In this document: positions 41,792 to 50,444 of the stretch, in pieces
How positions within the stretch are numbered: the first letter of the stretch is position 1
How the letters are laid out: each line of letters begins with the position of its first letter
DNA from: Gemmiger gallinarum
GTDB lineage: Bacteria > Bacillota > Clostridia > Oscillospirales > Ruminococcaceae
DNA length: 64,000 bases
Assembly: GCF_014982805.1 (NCBI RefSeq)
Contig: NZ_JADCKC010000001.1
Coordinates: forward strand, 372,001-436,000
Direction: 5' to 3'
Notes under the pieces: model-generated
The model's database searches: none
Told to the model about the DNA's origin: nothing
What the model saw: the letters and a program-made list of their open reading frames with translations, nothing else
Made by a program: the position numbers and the translations under genes

Positions 41792-42715
41792 TTAAGGCTT
41801 GGCGAATCCAAGGTTGTCGAGTTGGCGCTCATTATCACGCCAGTCCTCCCGAATTTTTACCCAGCATTGAAGATTGACTTTGGTACCGAGAAGCTCCTCA
41901 CAATCGGCACGGGCCGCCGAAGCAATCTTTTTGAGCATCTGCCCGCCCTTGCCGATGATCATGCCCTTGTGGCTCTTGCGCTCGCAGTAGATCTCCACCG
42001 AAATGTCGATCAGATCCTTGTCGGGCCGTTCCTTGAAGGATTCCACCGTCACGGCAATGCCATGGGGGATCTCATCCCGCAGAAACAGCAGGGCTTTTTC
42101 CCGGACGAGCTCGGCCACCAGTTCCTTCTCGGGAAGGTCGGTGTAGGCGTCGTCGTCAAAGTAGTGGGGACCGGGGCTGCCGTACGGTTTGAGGATTGCA
42201 AAAATGTCGTCGCAGCCGGTGCCGTCTCTGGCAGAAAGGGCCAGCACCCGGTCAAACACGCCGAACTCCTCAATTTTCTTTTTGCGCGCTTCCAAAGCGG
42301 CAAAATCGGACAGCAGGTCCACCTTGTTGACCACCGCAATGGCAGGGCCCGCCTTGCGCAGCGCCTCCACCATGGTAAGTTCAGATTCGGTAAAGTCTCC
42401 CGCAGGCTCAAAAAGCATCAGCGTGACATCCACGTCGGCCAAACTGGCAGACGCCGTCTGAGTCATGCGGGCATCCAGCTTATTCCGGGGCTTGTGAATA
42501 CCGGGCGTGTCCATCAGAACATACTGCACCGGGCCTTTTGTCACAATGCCCATGATGCGGTTGCGGGTCGTCTGGGGTTTCTGGGTCACAATGGCAACCT
42601 TCTCCCCCACCAGACGGTTGGTCAGGCTGGACTTGCCCACATTGGGACGGCCCACCAGCGCCACAAATACGCTGCTGGTCATTTCAGGTTCATTCTTCTT
42701 TGTCTTTGTCTGCAT
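41792..42715 (-). CDS. era: GTPase Era
   Basis: 307 residues from ATG 42715 (AGAAAGG); a TTG upstream at 42748 has no ribosome site. G1 GRPNVGKSS, G3 DTPG, G4 NKVD, then a KH domain (MIIGKGGQMLKKI). It matures the 30S subunit by binding 16S rRNA. Its start overlaps the dgkA end by 26 bases. Confidence 0.95.
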   Translation of the reverse strand: MQTKTKKNEPEMTSSVFVALVGRPNVGKSSLTNRLVGEKVAIVTQKPQTTRNRIMGIVTKGPVQYVLMDTPGIHKPRNKLDARMTQTASASLADVDVTLMLFEPAGDFTESELTMVEALRKAGPAIAVVNKVDLLSDFAALEARKKKIEEFGVFDRVLALSARDGTGCDDIFAILKPYGSPGPHYFDDDAYTDLPEKELVAELVREKALLFLRDEIPHGIAVTVESFKERPDKDLIDISVEIYCERKSHKGMIIGKGGQMLKKIASAARADCEELLGTKVNLQCWVKIREDWRDNERQLDNLGFAKP

Positions 42716-43199
42716 CAGGCAAACCTTTCTTTTGAGAACATCCGCCAAAGCGGAAAATAAACAGATATGCGATCACGAAAGAAATCAATACGGCAACAAC
42801 AGCCCAGGGAGTGGCGGTCACTGCGGCCCAGATTCTGGCCAGGCGTCCCGGCTGCAGGAAGAGAAACCCTGCCACACACAAAGCCCCCACCGCCGCCATG
42901 AGCACGCCGCCCGCCGCCATATCCTTGGCCGCGCCGGCGCTCCACCAGTGGGAGGTATCGGGCTTGTCCACCGCACGCTCCACCGCCGAGTTCATGAGCT
43001 CGGCCTGGATGACCAGAAACACACACAGCGAAATCAGCGCAAATTCAACGGCCTCCAGCCCTGCAATGGCCGCCGCCGCATAAATGTAAACGGCGGCACA
43101 CAGGTGAAACCGGAAATTGCGCTCCTCCCGGATGGCTGCCCAGATTCCGTTCCAGGCATAGATAAAGCCGCGTCCAAAACGCTTGAGATCAGACTTCAT
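42690..43199 (-). CDS. dgkA: Diacylglycerol/undecaprenol kinase
   Basis: 169 residues from ATG 43199. ERNFRFHLCAA and AELMNSAVERAVD (usual form ELxNTAIExxVD) mark the prokaryotic DgkA/UdpK family; three membrane helices follow. After them comes an extra membrane helix and a basic tail that standard family members lack. In Firmicutes it recycles undecaprenol. It overlaps ybeY by 11 bases and era by 26. Confidence 0.88.
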   Translation of the reverse strand: MKSDLKRFGRGFIYAWNGIWAAIREERNFRFHLCAAVYIYAAAAIAGLEAVEFALISLCVFLVIQAELMNSAVERAVDKPDTSHWWSAGAAKDMAAGGVLMAAVGALCVAGFLFLQPGRLARIWAAVTATPWAVVAVLISFVIAYLFIFRFGGCSQKKGLPDADKDKEE

Positions 43200-43689
43200 C
43201 GCTCGTGTAAGACACGGTGCGCGGCAGACCCAGCTGCACCAGAACGGCTTCTTCCTTCTCCCGCATACGGACGGCCTCCAGGCCGCTGGCCTCATGGTCA
43301 TAGCCCAGCAGATGCAGCATGGAGTGCACTGTCAGATAGGCGACCTCACGCTGCAGCGAATGGCCGTACAGCTCCGCCTGCTCCATGGCGCGCTCCATGG
43401 AGATCACAATATCACCCAGAATCTTGCAGCCGTTGTCCTCATCAATGTCGTAGACGCCGTTTTCTCCCATAGGAAAGCTAAGTACATCGGTGGGCATATT
43501 CTTGTTGCGGTACTGGGCGTTGAGCTCCGCAATGCGGGCATTGTCCACAAAGGTCACGCTGATTTCAGCGGAGCCCTCAAACTTTTCAAATTCCAGAACC
43601 GCGTTGCAGCTGCGGCGAATCAGAATGCGGAGTCCGGACGGGATCTTGACCGTGTTCTGCGAGTTGGTGATCAGCACTTTATTGGACAT
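43189..43689 (-). CDS. ybeY: Endoribonuclease YbeY
   Basis: 166 residues from ATG 43689 (AGGAGGAAC). The zinc motif is HSMLHLLGYDHE near residue 125. It processes 16S rRNA 3' ends. phoH ends 28 bases before its start. Confidence 0.94.
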   Translation of the reverse strand: MSNKVLITNSQNTVKIPSGLRILIRRSCNAVLEFEKFEGSAEISVTFVDNARIAELNAQYRNKNMPTDVLSFPMGENGVYDIDEDNGCKILGDIVISMERAMEQAELYGHSLQREVAYLTVHSMLHLLGYDHEASGLEAVRMREKEEAVLVQLGLPRTVSYTSDEV

Positions 43690-43717
43690 AAGGCAAAGTT
43701 CCTCCTTCGGTTCGGAT

Positions 43718-44692
43718 TCATTTCTTGTTATCTTTCGGGGGCTGTTTCTGCGCAGCCCGTTCATACGCTTTTACGATCTGCTGCACCAGGCGGTGGCGGA
43801 CAACGTCCTTGTCCGTCAGATGCACCTGAGCAATCCCTTCCACATCGCGCAGTACCTGCAGCGCATCCACCAGACCGCTGCGGGCCTTGTCCGGCAGGTC
43901 GATCTGGGTCACGTCGCCGGTGACGACCACCTTGCTGCCCACACCCATACGGGTCAGGAACATCTTCATCTGCTCGGGGCTGGTATTCTGAGCTTCATCC
44001 AGAATAATAAAGGCATCATCCAGCGTGCGGCCGCGCATATAGGCCAGCGGAGCCACCTCGATCATCTGCTTTTCTACCAGTTTCTGGAAGGTCTCGGCCC
44101 CCAACAGGTCAAACAGACCGTCGTACAGAGGACGCAGGTAGGGGTCCACCTTTGTCTGCAGGTCACCCGGCAGAAAGCCGAGCTTTTCACCGGCTTCCAC
44201 GGCAGGACGAGTCAGAATGATTCGGCTGACATCCTTGCTTTTGAACGCCTTGACTGCCATGGCCACCGCCAGATAGGTCTTGCCCGTACCGGCAGGTCCC
44301 ACGCCGAAGGTGATGGCATGGGAGCGGATGGCAGCCAGATATTCCTTCTGGCCCAATGTTTTGGGGTGAATGGGCCGCCCCTTGGCGGTGACCGCTACAA
44401 AATCATCGGTCAGTTCCCTCAGGCGCTTTTCCTCCCCGCCCCGCGCCAGGCTGATGCAATAACGGACCGTCTGTTCTTCCAGCGGTGTATGGTTCTGCAG
44501 CAGCGTTGCCATGCCGTCCACCGCATGGATCGCGGCGGCAACATCTTCGGGCTCGCCGGTGAATTTCAGCGTCGAACCGCGGCAGACCGCAGTGACATGA
44601 AAAGCATTTTCCAGCATGCGGATGTTTTGATCGCAGCTTCCAAAAATGGCAGCAGCCAGCTCAATGCTGTCCAAATCGACCCCTTTTTCCAA
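43718..44692 (-). CDS. phoH: PhoH-family ATPase
   Basis: 324 residues. A TTG at 44692 is chosen because AGGAGG sits ten bases upstream; an in-frame ATG at 44713 has no ribosome site and would place AGGAGG inside the gene. Walker A GPAGTGKT, Walker B FIILDEAQN. PhoH proteins are RNA helicase/NTPases and pair with YbeY, as here. Confidence 0.9.
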   Translation of the reverse strand: MEKGVDLDSIELAAAIFGSCDQNIRMLENAFHVTAVCRGSTLKFTGEPEDVAAAIHAVDGMATLLQNHTPLEEQTVRYCISLARGGEEKRLRELTDDFVAVTAKGRPIHPKTLGQKEYLAAIRSHAITFGVGPAGTGKTYLAVAMAVKAFKSKDVSRIILTRPAVEAGEKLGFLPGDLQTKVDPYLRPLYDGLFDLLGAETFQKLVEKQMIEVAPLAYMRGRTLDDAFIILDEAQNTSPEQMKMFLTRMGVGSKVVVTGDVTQIDLPDKARSGLVDALQVLRDVEGIAQVHLTDKDVVRHRLVQQIVKAYERAAQKQPPKDNKK

Positions 44693-44813
44693 CAGACCTA
44701 TTCCTCCTAGCATAGTACTCTTATCAGAATTATAGCACAACTTTTACCAAAAGAAACTGTGAATGATGCACAAAATTTTTGCGTTTCATGTGTTCAATAG
44801 TAAAAACAGGCAG

Positions 44814-46001
44814 TCAAGCCTGCGGCGGGTCCAGAGGTTGGGCTGCTCCGGCCTCCGCAATATCCGCGCAGAAGACAAAACTGGCCCGACATGTCACACC
44901 GTTTGGTTCTGCGGTATAATCAAAACTTTGCTGCTCGATCCGGGCATCCGGGTATTGGGCCAATAACTGCTGCATACACGCCCGCTTTGCCATTGCCTGT
45001 GCCGCTTCCTGGGAATACTGAAGCACCTCATCTGACTGTTCCCGGGACTCCCGGGTACAGATGCATCCCGGCAGAGCAATCCGCCCCAAAGCAAGGGGCG
45101 TCCAACTTTCCTGCACGGCAGCGTGAGCAAAAACACCTTCTGTATCTTCCCCAAGAGGGAATTCCATCCCAAGGAGATACAAAACACGGCTGTCCGCTGT
45201 CCGGCCTGTCAGGAGAGTGGCCGTCTGTTCATATGCCTGCTGCGCCGTGTACTCGGCCCGTACCCGTCCAAGGACACTGCCTGAAGCTGACTGCAAAACC
45301 GAATTTCCGTCACGGTCAAACCGCTCGGCTGCCGCAAGAAGCTGCCCCTTTGCCACCAATTGTCCTGGCACAACCTGAGTAAAGCCGCTCTCCACTTCAA
45401 TCAGGACAATCTCGGCATCCGCAGATGCATAAAGCGCCGTCTGCTCTTCCGGCTGCCGGATCTGTTGTTGCTGCATCGGGGTAGACTCGACAAAAAGGCA
45501 GCCGCCGCTGAAGTGAAGGCTTGCCCAGCCAAAAAGTTCCGGCTGGGCCTCCAGTGCCCGCCCTGTTTGGACCAGCAATTCCTGTGTGATGCGCGTTCCC
45601 TCCCGGATGCCCTGTGCATTGAGAAACGCCCGGACTGTCTCTGCCTGTTCGCCGTCCAGAGTCCCAAAGTCAATGGTCCATACAAAGCCCGACAGAATAT
45701 GCACCATCAAAAAAAAGAGAATTGCCCCTAGAACCAGACCCGGACGCTGCCAGAGTTTGGCGACCAGTCCGCCGGGCCCTTCTGTTTGAAGCATCGAAAG
45801 CCTCAGCCCATATTTTTCCGCAAGACCGGCCACCCGTCTCCAATCCCTGCCCGGCAGGATTGCCGTGTAGCCATCATCGGAGCTTTGGATCTTGCTGAGA
45901 CGTATCCCGGAGGAGGCAGCCGCCGAAAGCAGCCGCTGTGCCTGCTCCCCTGTAACCGAGATGCAAACCCGATCCAGAGAACGAAACTCACGCCGAGCCA
46001 T
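44814..46001 (-). CDS. yqfD: Sporulation protein YqfD
   Basis: 395 residues from ATG 46001. One membrane helix (about 85-105, GAILFFLMVHILSG) joins a small N-terminal domain to a large outer domain. The pairing with yqfC, which it overlaps by 14 bases, fixes the name. Sigma-E-dependent in spore formers. The C-terminal tail (AGAAQPLDPPQA) is extra. Confidence 0.88.
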   Translation of the reverse strand: MARREFRSLDRVCISVTGEQAQRLLSAAASSGIRLSKIQSSDDGYTAILPGRDWRRVAGLAEKYGLRLSMLQTEGPGGLVAKLWQRPGLVLGAILFFLMVHILSGFVWTIDFGTLDGEQAETVRAFLNAQGIREGTRITQELLVQTGRALEAQPELFGWASLHFSGGCLFVESTPMQQQQIRQPEEQTALYASADAEIVLIEVESGFTQVVPGQLVAKGQLLAAAERFDRDGNSVLQSASGSVLGRVRAEYTAQQAYEQTATLLTGRTADSRVLYLLGMEFPLGEDTEGVFAHAAVQESWTPLALGRIALPGCICTRESREQSDEVLQYSQEAAQAMAKRACMQQLLAQYPDARIEQQSFDYTAEPNGVTCRASFVFCADIAEAGAAQPLDPPQA

Positions 46002-46311
46002 CCTGTCCCTCCCATTTGCGAGCAAAATCAATGCGCTGGATTTTACCGGCCACGCTCAGTCTGCGGCCGGAAAGAGATTCTATCCGCAGCTGTGCACCAT
46101 AAAATGTAATAAGGAAATGTCCCATATCCAGACACAGTTTTTCCGGCGAGAAATCCAAGACCCTGCGGCATCCGTCGGTCAAAATGCAGCCGGCGCGAAT
46201 CTGCAGTTCCGGCAGACGGTAAAATCCTTCCGACGGCTGTTCAAACAGGCTCTTGACCGGCATCCCCACCGTTTTTTTGTGTGATACGGACCGCGGACGG
46301 TAGCGTTTCAT
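45988..46311 (-). CDS. yqfC: Sporulation protein YqfC
   Basis: 107 residues from ATG 46311. CRRVLDFSPEKLCLDMGHF and ITFYGAQLRIESLSG are YqfC features. It heads yqfD and is divergent from ylbJ, so three sporulation genes are grouped here although the organism class is often described as asporogenous. Confidence 0.85.
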   Translation of the reverse strand: MKRYRPRSVSHKKTVGMPVKSLFEQPSEGFYRLPELQIRAGCILTDGCRRVLDFSPEKLCLDMGHFLITFYGAQLRIESLSGRRLSVAGKIQRIDFARKWEGQDGSA

Positions 46312-46387
46312 CGGACGGTCCTCCTTCCTGCCGTAGCGGCATTCATGATTTGACACATTCCAAATATAGTACTTTGGAGGCGAGGAT

Positions 46388-47515
46388 ATGATACCGACTC
46401 ATTTTTCCCGGCGGCTGGTCCTGCCCGCAGCCGTCACGTACGGCGTGTTTTTGCTTTGCGTGCCCAAAGCCGCCGCAGCGGGTTTTGCCAAAGGCCTTGC
46501 ACTGTGCGCCGAAAGTGTTCTGCCTGCGCTGTTTCCTTTTTTTGTGGTCAGCAGTCTGATTGTCCATGCCCCGGGAAATCATCTGCTGGCGAAACCTTTG
46601 GTGCCTCTCACCCGCATCTGCGGGTTAAAGACAAAAGAAGCTCCTCTGATCCTGCTGCTTTCCTGGGTGGGAGGATATGCGGTCTGTGCACGCCTGATCG
46701 GGGAAGCCTTGGAGCAAAAGGCGATTTCCCGGCAGGAAGCCAGGTTGCTTCTGGTGCTGGGATGCTGTTCCAGTCCCGGATTTGTGATTGGCTGTATTGG
46801 AGGACTGATGTTGGGGAATCTTCAGCTGGGGGTTCTTCTTTACTTTCTACAGATTTCCGCTAATCTGCTTTCGGCCTCCGTTTTGTGGCCCCGACTCCGT
46901 CCGGTCCCCGGCGCTGCACTCTCCCCCCTTCCTGCTGACCTCCGGCCGCTTTCCCTGCCCGTGGCGATTTCGCAGGCGATGGACAGCAGCCTCACCGTCT
47001 GCGGGTGTGTTCTGTTTTTTCGTGTGGCTGCTTCGGCGCTGGCTGCTGTATTTCCTCTCACGGGGCTCCCCTTTGCAGGCGTCTGTGCGCTGTTGGAAAT
47101 CACCTCCGGCTGCCATGCTTTTGCACAGCTGGGCGGAGCAGCTTCCCTTTACGGCATCTGCATCTGTCTGAGCTGCCTCGGCGCCTCCGTCCTTACACAG
47201 ATTCGGCAACTTGCGGGGCAAAAGCTTTCCCTTGGGCTATTCACTGTGTCACGGCTCTGCAATGCCTTGTTCCTGTGCGGAGAAATCCGCCTTTGTACGG
47301 CATTTTTACCCGGTACGGCTCCGGCTTTCACCTCACTTTCCGAGCGAGTGATTATTTCCAGCCGTTTGCCATGGGACAGTGCCTTCCTGCAGTTCTGCCT
47401 GCTGTGTGCCGTGCTTTACAAACTTTGCGGAAAAAATTATAATGTAAGATATCTGGTCGGATTGAACAAGGGAAAGGACGCGAAAAATGTTCAAGAAAAA
47501 ACTGTACGGAACTAA
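46388..47515 (+). CDS. ylbJ: Sporulation integral membrane protein YlbJ
   Basis: 375 residues, eight or more membrane helices. LPALFPFFVVSSLIV and LSWVGGYAVCARLIGE are the nucleoside-recognition (Gate) motifs of YlbJ. Sigma-E-type gene, needed for spore cortex in Bacillus. The C-terminus carries a 30-residue hydrophilic tail and overlaps the next small gene. Confidence 0.87.
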   Translation: MIPTHFSRRLVLPAAVTYGVFLLCVPKAAAAGFAKGLALCAESVLPALFPFFVVSSLIVHAPGNHLLAKPLVPLTRICGLKTKEAPLILLLSWVGGYAVCARLIGEALEQKAISRQEARLLLVLGCCSSPGFVIGCIGGLMLGNLQLGVLLYFLQISANLLSASVLWPRLRPVPGAALSPLPADLRPLSLPVAISQAMDSSLTVCGCVLFFRVAASALAAVFPLTGLPFAGVCALLEITSGCHAFAQLGGAASLYGICICLSCLGASVLTQIRQLAGQKLSLGLFTVSRLCNALFLCGEIRLCTAFLPGTAPAFTSLSERVIISSRLPWDSAFLQFCLLCAVLYKLCGKNYNVRYLVGLNKGKDAKNVQEKTVRN

Positions 47516-47705
47516 AATTTCGCCTGCCTGCTCATACTGTATATATGGTACGCCGGCATCCGACCGGAAGATGATTTTCTGCAGGCAACGCGGCGTGGTT
47601 TCTCCCTATTATTCCTGCCGAAAATTCAAGTACGATCCCCTGATGCGTGTCCCGCGGCGCCAGGAACTGCCCCAGTTGGATCCCAGTGATTTCACTTTGG
47701 ATTAA
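47487..47705 (+). CDS. Small cysteine-rich conserved protein
   Basis: 72 residues from ATG 47487 (GGGAAAGGAC). Four cysteines (PACSYCIYG, FCRQRG, SCRKF) in the pattern of a zinc ribbon; a basic Pro-rich end. A short protein of this make-up is widespread in Oscillospiraceae. Function not known. It overlaps ylbJ by 29 bases. Confidence 0.7.
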   Translation: MFKKKLYGTKISPACSYCIYGTPASDRKMIFCRQRGVVSPYYSCRKFKYDPLMRVPRRQELPQLDPSDFTLD

Positions 47706-47732
47706 CACGCCATTGATCAAAGGACGAAAAAC

Positions 47733-48590
47733 ATGGAAAAACGCAAGCATCCTCTGTTTCCCTCGCCTCAGAACAAACGCCTGGTTGCTGCAGTTGCATT
47801 GCTGCTGCGGATTTCAGTCGTACTGGTCATGGTGGCACAGATTTTTAATCGCAACTTTGAAAACGTCTTTCTTTGTGTACTGACGCTGTGTCTGTTCACG
47901 GTTCCCACCATCCTGGAGCGCCGGCTGAGCATTGAACTGCCGGACACCCTGGAAATTATCGTTCTGCTTTTTATCTATGCCGCAGAGATTCTGGGGGAAA
48001 TTCAGGCCTTCTATGTCCACATTCCCAACTGGGATACCATGCTGCATACGATGAACGGTTTTCTTTGCGCAGCCATTGGATTTTCTCTTCTGGATATCCT
48101 AAACCGCAACGAAAATGTGAAATTCTCACTGTCTCCGCTTTATCTGGCCATTGTGGCATTTTGTTTTTCCATGACCGTGGGTGTGGTGTGGGAATTTTTT
48201 GAAGGTGCAATGGATACTTTTTTCAATCTGGATATGCAGAAGGATACCATTGTAAACAGTATCGGCACCATCCTTTTGGATCCCTCCGGAGGGAATCATC
48301 CGGTTATCATCCGGGATATCACTGATGTGATTGTAGTGCAGGCAGACGGTACCCGGACAGCGTTGGGCCTTGGCGGATATCTGGATATTGGTCTGCTTGA
48401 TACCATGGAGGACCTCTTCGTCAATTTCATCGGGGCATTTGTCTTTTCCGTGATCGGCTATTTCTATGTGCGCAGCCGCGGACAGGGGCGGTTTGCCCGC
48501 CGTTTTATTCCGGTGATTCGCGGCGGAGAGGACACCGCTCCTTCCCTCCAAGATTCTGCAAAGGAAAATCCATCCAATCAGGAATTATGA
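47733..48590 (+). CDS. Integral membrane protein of unknown function (YjdF/DUF2238-like)
   Basis: 285 residues, six hydrophobic segments. FYVHIPNWDTMLHTMNGF and SMTVGVVWEFFEG carry conserved His/Asp/Glu within the membrane, as in the YjdF/DUF2238 group. A polar loop (ADGTRTALGLGG) lies between helices 5 and 6. Same operon as the small cysteine-rich gene. Substrate unknown. Confidence 0.7.
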   Translation: MEKRKHPLFPSPQNKRLVAAVALLLRISVVLVMVAQIFNRNFENVFLCVLTLCLFTVPTILERRLSIELPDTLEIIVLLFIYAAEILGEIQAFYVHIPNWDTMLHTMNGFLCAAIGFSLLDILNRNENVKFSLSPLYLAIVAFCFSMTVGVVWEFFEGAMDTFFNLDMQKDTIVNSIGTILLDPSGGNHPVIIRDITDVIVVQADGTRTALGLGGYLDIGLLDTMEDLFVNFIGAFVFSVIGYFYVRSRGQGRFARRFIPVIRGGEDTAPSLQDSAKENPSNQEL

Positions 48591-48620
48591 TCCGCTTTTG
48601 GGATTTTTTTGCTTTTTCCC

Positions 48621-48648
48621 TTGACTTCTTTTGAAAATCCGGTATACT
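48621..48648 (+). promoter_or_regulatory. tRNA-Thr promoter
   Basis: TTGACT (48621-48626), 16 bases, TATACT (48643-48648). Confidence 0.75.
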
Positions 48649-48691
48649 ATATCTTGTCGCGTTTGCCGTTTTGGCGGCAGCGTTCGGCAAT

Positions 48692-48767
48692 GCTAGAATA
48701 GCTCAGTTGGTAGAGCAGCTGATTCGTAATCAGCAGGTCGCGTGTTCGAGTCACGTTTCTAGCTCCA
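48692..48767 (+). tRNA. tRNA-Thr (anticodon CGU)
   Basis: 76 bases with encoded CCA. GCTAGAA pairs with TTCTAGC, and the stem GCTGA/TCAGC encloses TTCGTAA, so the anticodon is CGT. Confidence 0.93.
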
Positions 48768-48858
48768 CAAAAGCCGCGGTATCACGTCACATTTGACGGA
48801 TGCAGCGGTTTTCTTTTTGCTTGATTTTTGAGTTATGACTACTTTTTGACTATAAATA

Positions 48859-48896
48859 AGGCGGGCCTCCCCTAGCCAAGGGAGGCCTGCCTTTTG
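48859..48896 (+). terminator. Terminator between tRNA-Thr and the response regulator gene
   Basis: AGGCGGGCCTCCC pairs with GGGAGGCCTGCCT (one mismatch), then TTTTGTCT. Serves plus-strand transcription from the tRNA. Confidence 0.75.
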
Positions 48897-48950
48897 TCTG
48901 TCTCGAGACCATTCTTTCGCAATCGTTTTCCCTGAACCCGGTATCTGCAA

Positions 48951-50444
48951 TCATTTTCCCCGCTTGAGTGCCTGGTACTCTGCCGGGGTCTGGCCAAAGC
49001 TCTTCTTAAATGCCGTGGAGAAATAGCTCAGACTGGAGTACCCCACTTCTTCGGCGATCTCATATACTTTTTTGTCCGAGTGCTCCAACAGATCCACCGC
49101 CTGGTCCATTCGCAGGCTGTTCAAAAAAGCGCTGAAATTCATCCCTGTTTCCCTGGCAAAAAGGCGGCTGAAATACTCAGGATTAAAGCTGACAGCCTGG
49201 GCCACCATTCCGAGAGTGATTTTCTCCCGAAAATGCTTCTGCAGGTAGGCAATGGCATCCCGGATCGGAGGCGAATACGCCTCCGCCTGGGGCACGCTGC
49301 GGCAAAACGGGTCAAATATTTCTTCGACTGCTGCCTCCAGCTCCAGCATCGTTGATGCCCCCTGAACCGTCTGCTCAATCTGCTCCACGCGGCTGTCCAG
49401 TTCTTCCGGTTGTTCGGTGGCAAAGTGCAGCAGGATCGTACAAAAGGAAGCACAAAGCTTTTTTACCCCATCCAGGTCTGTGGGCCGTTCTTCCCGGATA
49501 CGTTGCATCACATCTTCCTTGATGGCAATCGCCCCGCGATAGTTGCGTGCAAACATTTCCTTGCTGAAATTCATACGGGATGTCTCTGCATGACGCACTG
49601 CCTTGCGTCCTACTGCGTCATGAAGAAACACCCAGCGTTCGGGTTCATAAAAATGCAGGCGGCAGCGAGCCTGAGCTTCCCGCAGCGCGTTCGGCAGAGC
49701 AGTCAGACCTGGTTTTGCCTCACTGAGGCCAAGCACACACCCTGTTCCCGCCGCTTCCTGCCGGTAAAACGCGGCAAGCTCGTCCAAAGCACCGGCATGG
49801 CGCAAATTGCCCACAAACAGCAGATGTTCATATCCCAGGGAGACGAACCGGGTATTGATCAGCATACGTCCCCCCTCCAGCAGTCGACGCACTTCCTGCA
49901 GTCCCTGTCCGTTTCGGCTCCACAGATCGCCTGCTGCAAGCGGTGCATCCTCCAGCGCGATACCCTGTCTGCGCAATTCCTGCCTGGTTGGAGGTTCAGC
50001 AGTCCGTTCAATGGCCAGTTGACGGATCAGCAGCTTGGCCCCCTGCTCTATCCCCACAGTACTGTCCTCGTTATGGCGGATGGTACGGGCAGCCTTGCAC
50101 AGCAGTTCCCGCATGCTTTCCAGGGTAATCTCGGTTTTCAGAATATACTCTGCCGTTCCATTCTGCAAAGCCGTCCGGGCATAGGAAAAATTGTCATGGC
50201 TGGTCAGTATGATTACATGAGCCGGACGGATGGCCTGAATCTGTGCGACCATATCCAGTCCGGACATTCCCGGCATTTCAATGTCGGTAATTACAATGTC
50301 CGGCAGCTCCCGGCGGTACAGCTCCACCCCCTGGGCTCCGGTAGCCGCAGATCCTGCCAGCACAAAACCTTCCAGCTGGCCGATACAATATTCCAGCCAG
50401 CGGCGAATAGGGCTGTCGTCATCAACTACAAGTACTTTCAGCAT
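48951..50444 (-). CDS. YesN-type response regulator with AraC output
   Basis: 497 residues. Receiver domain 1-120 with the DD pair (VVDDDSP) and the phospho-acceptor Asp in VITDIEMPG; a long middle region (130-380); C-terminal AraC HTH (KITLGMVAQAVSFNPEYFSR, VYEIAEEVGYSSLSYFSTAF). Its start overlaps the kinase stop by 7 bases. YesN/YesM pairs control nearby uptake systems; here the sulfatase and ABC importer upstream are the obvious targets. Confidence 0.92.
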   Translation of the reverse strand: MLKVLVVDDDSPIRRWLEYCIGQLEGFVLAGSAATGAQGVELYRRELPDIVITDIEMPGMSGLDMVAQIQAIRPAHVIILTSHDNFSYARTALQNGTAEYILKTEITLESMRELLCKAARTIRHNEDSTVGIEQGAKLLIRQLAIERTAEPPTRQELRRQGIALEDAPLAAGDLWSRNGQGLQEVRRLLEGGRMLINTRFVSLGYEHLLFVGNLRHAGALDELAAFYRQEAAGTGCVLGLSEAKPGLTALPNALREAQARCRLHFYEPERWVFLHDAVGRKAVRHAETSRMNFSKEMFARNYRGAIAIKEDVMQRIREERPTDLDGVKKLCASFCTILLHFATEQPEELDSRVEQIEQTVQGASTMLELEAAVEEIFDPFCRSVPQAEAYSPPIRDAIAYLQKHFREKITLGMVAQAVSFNPEYFSRLFARETGMNFSAFLNSLRMDQAVDLLEHSDKKVYEIAEEVGYSSLSYFSTAFKKSFGQTPAEYQALKRGK

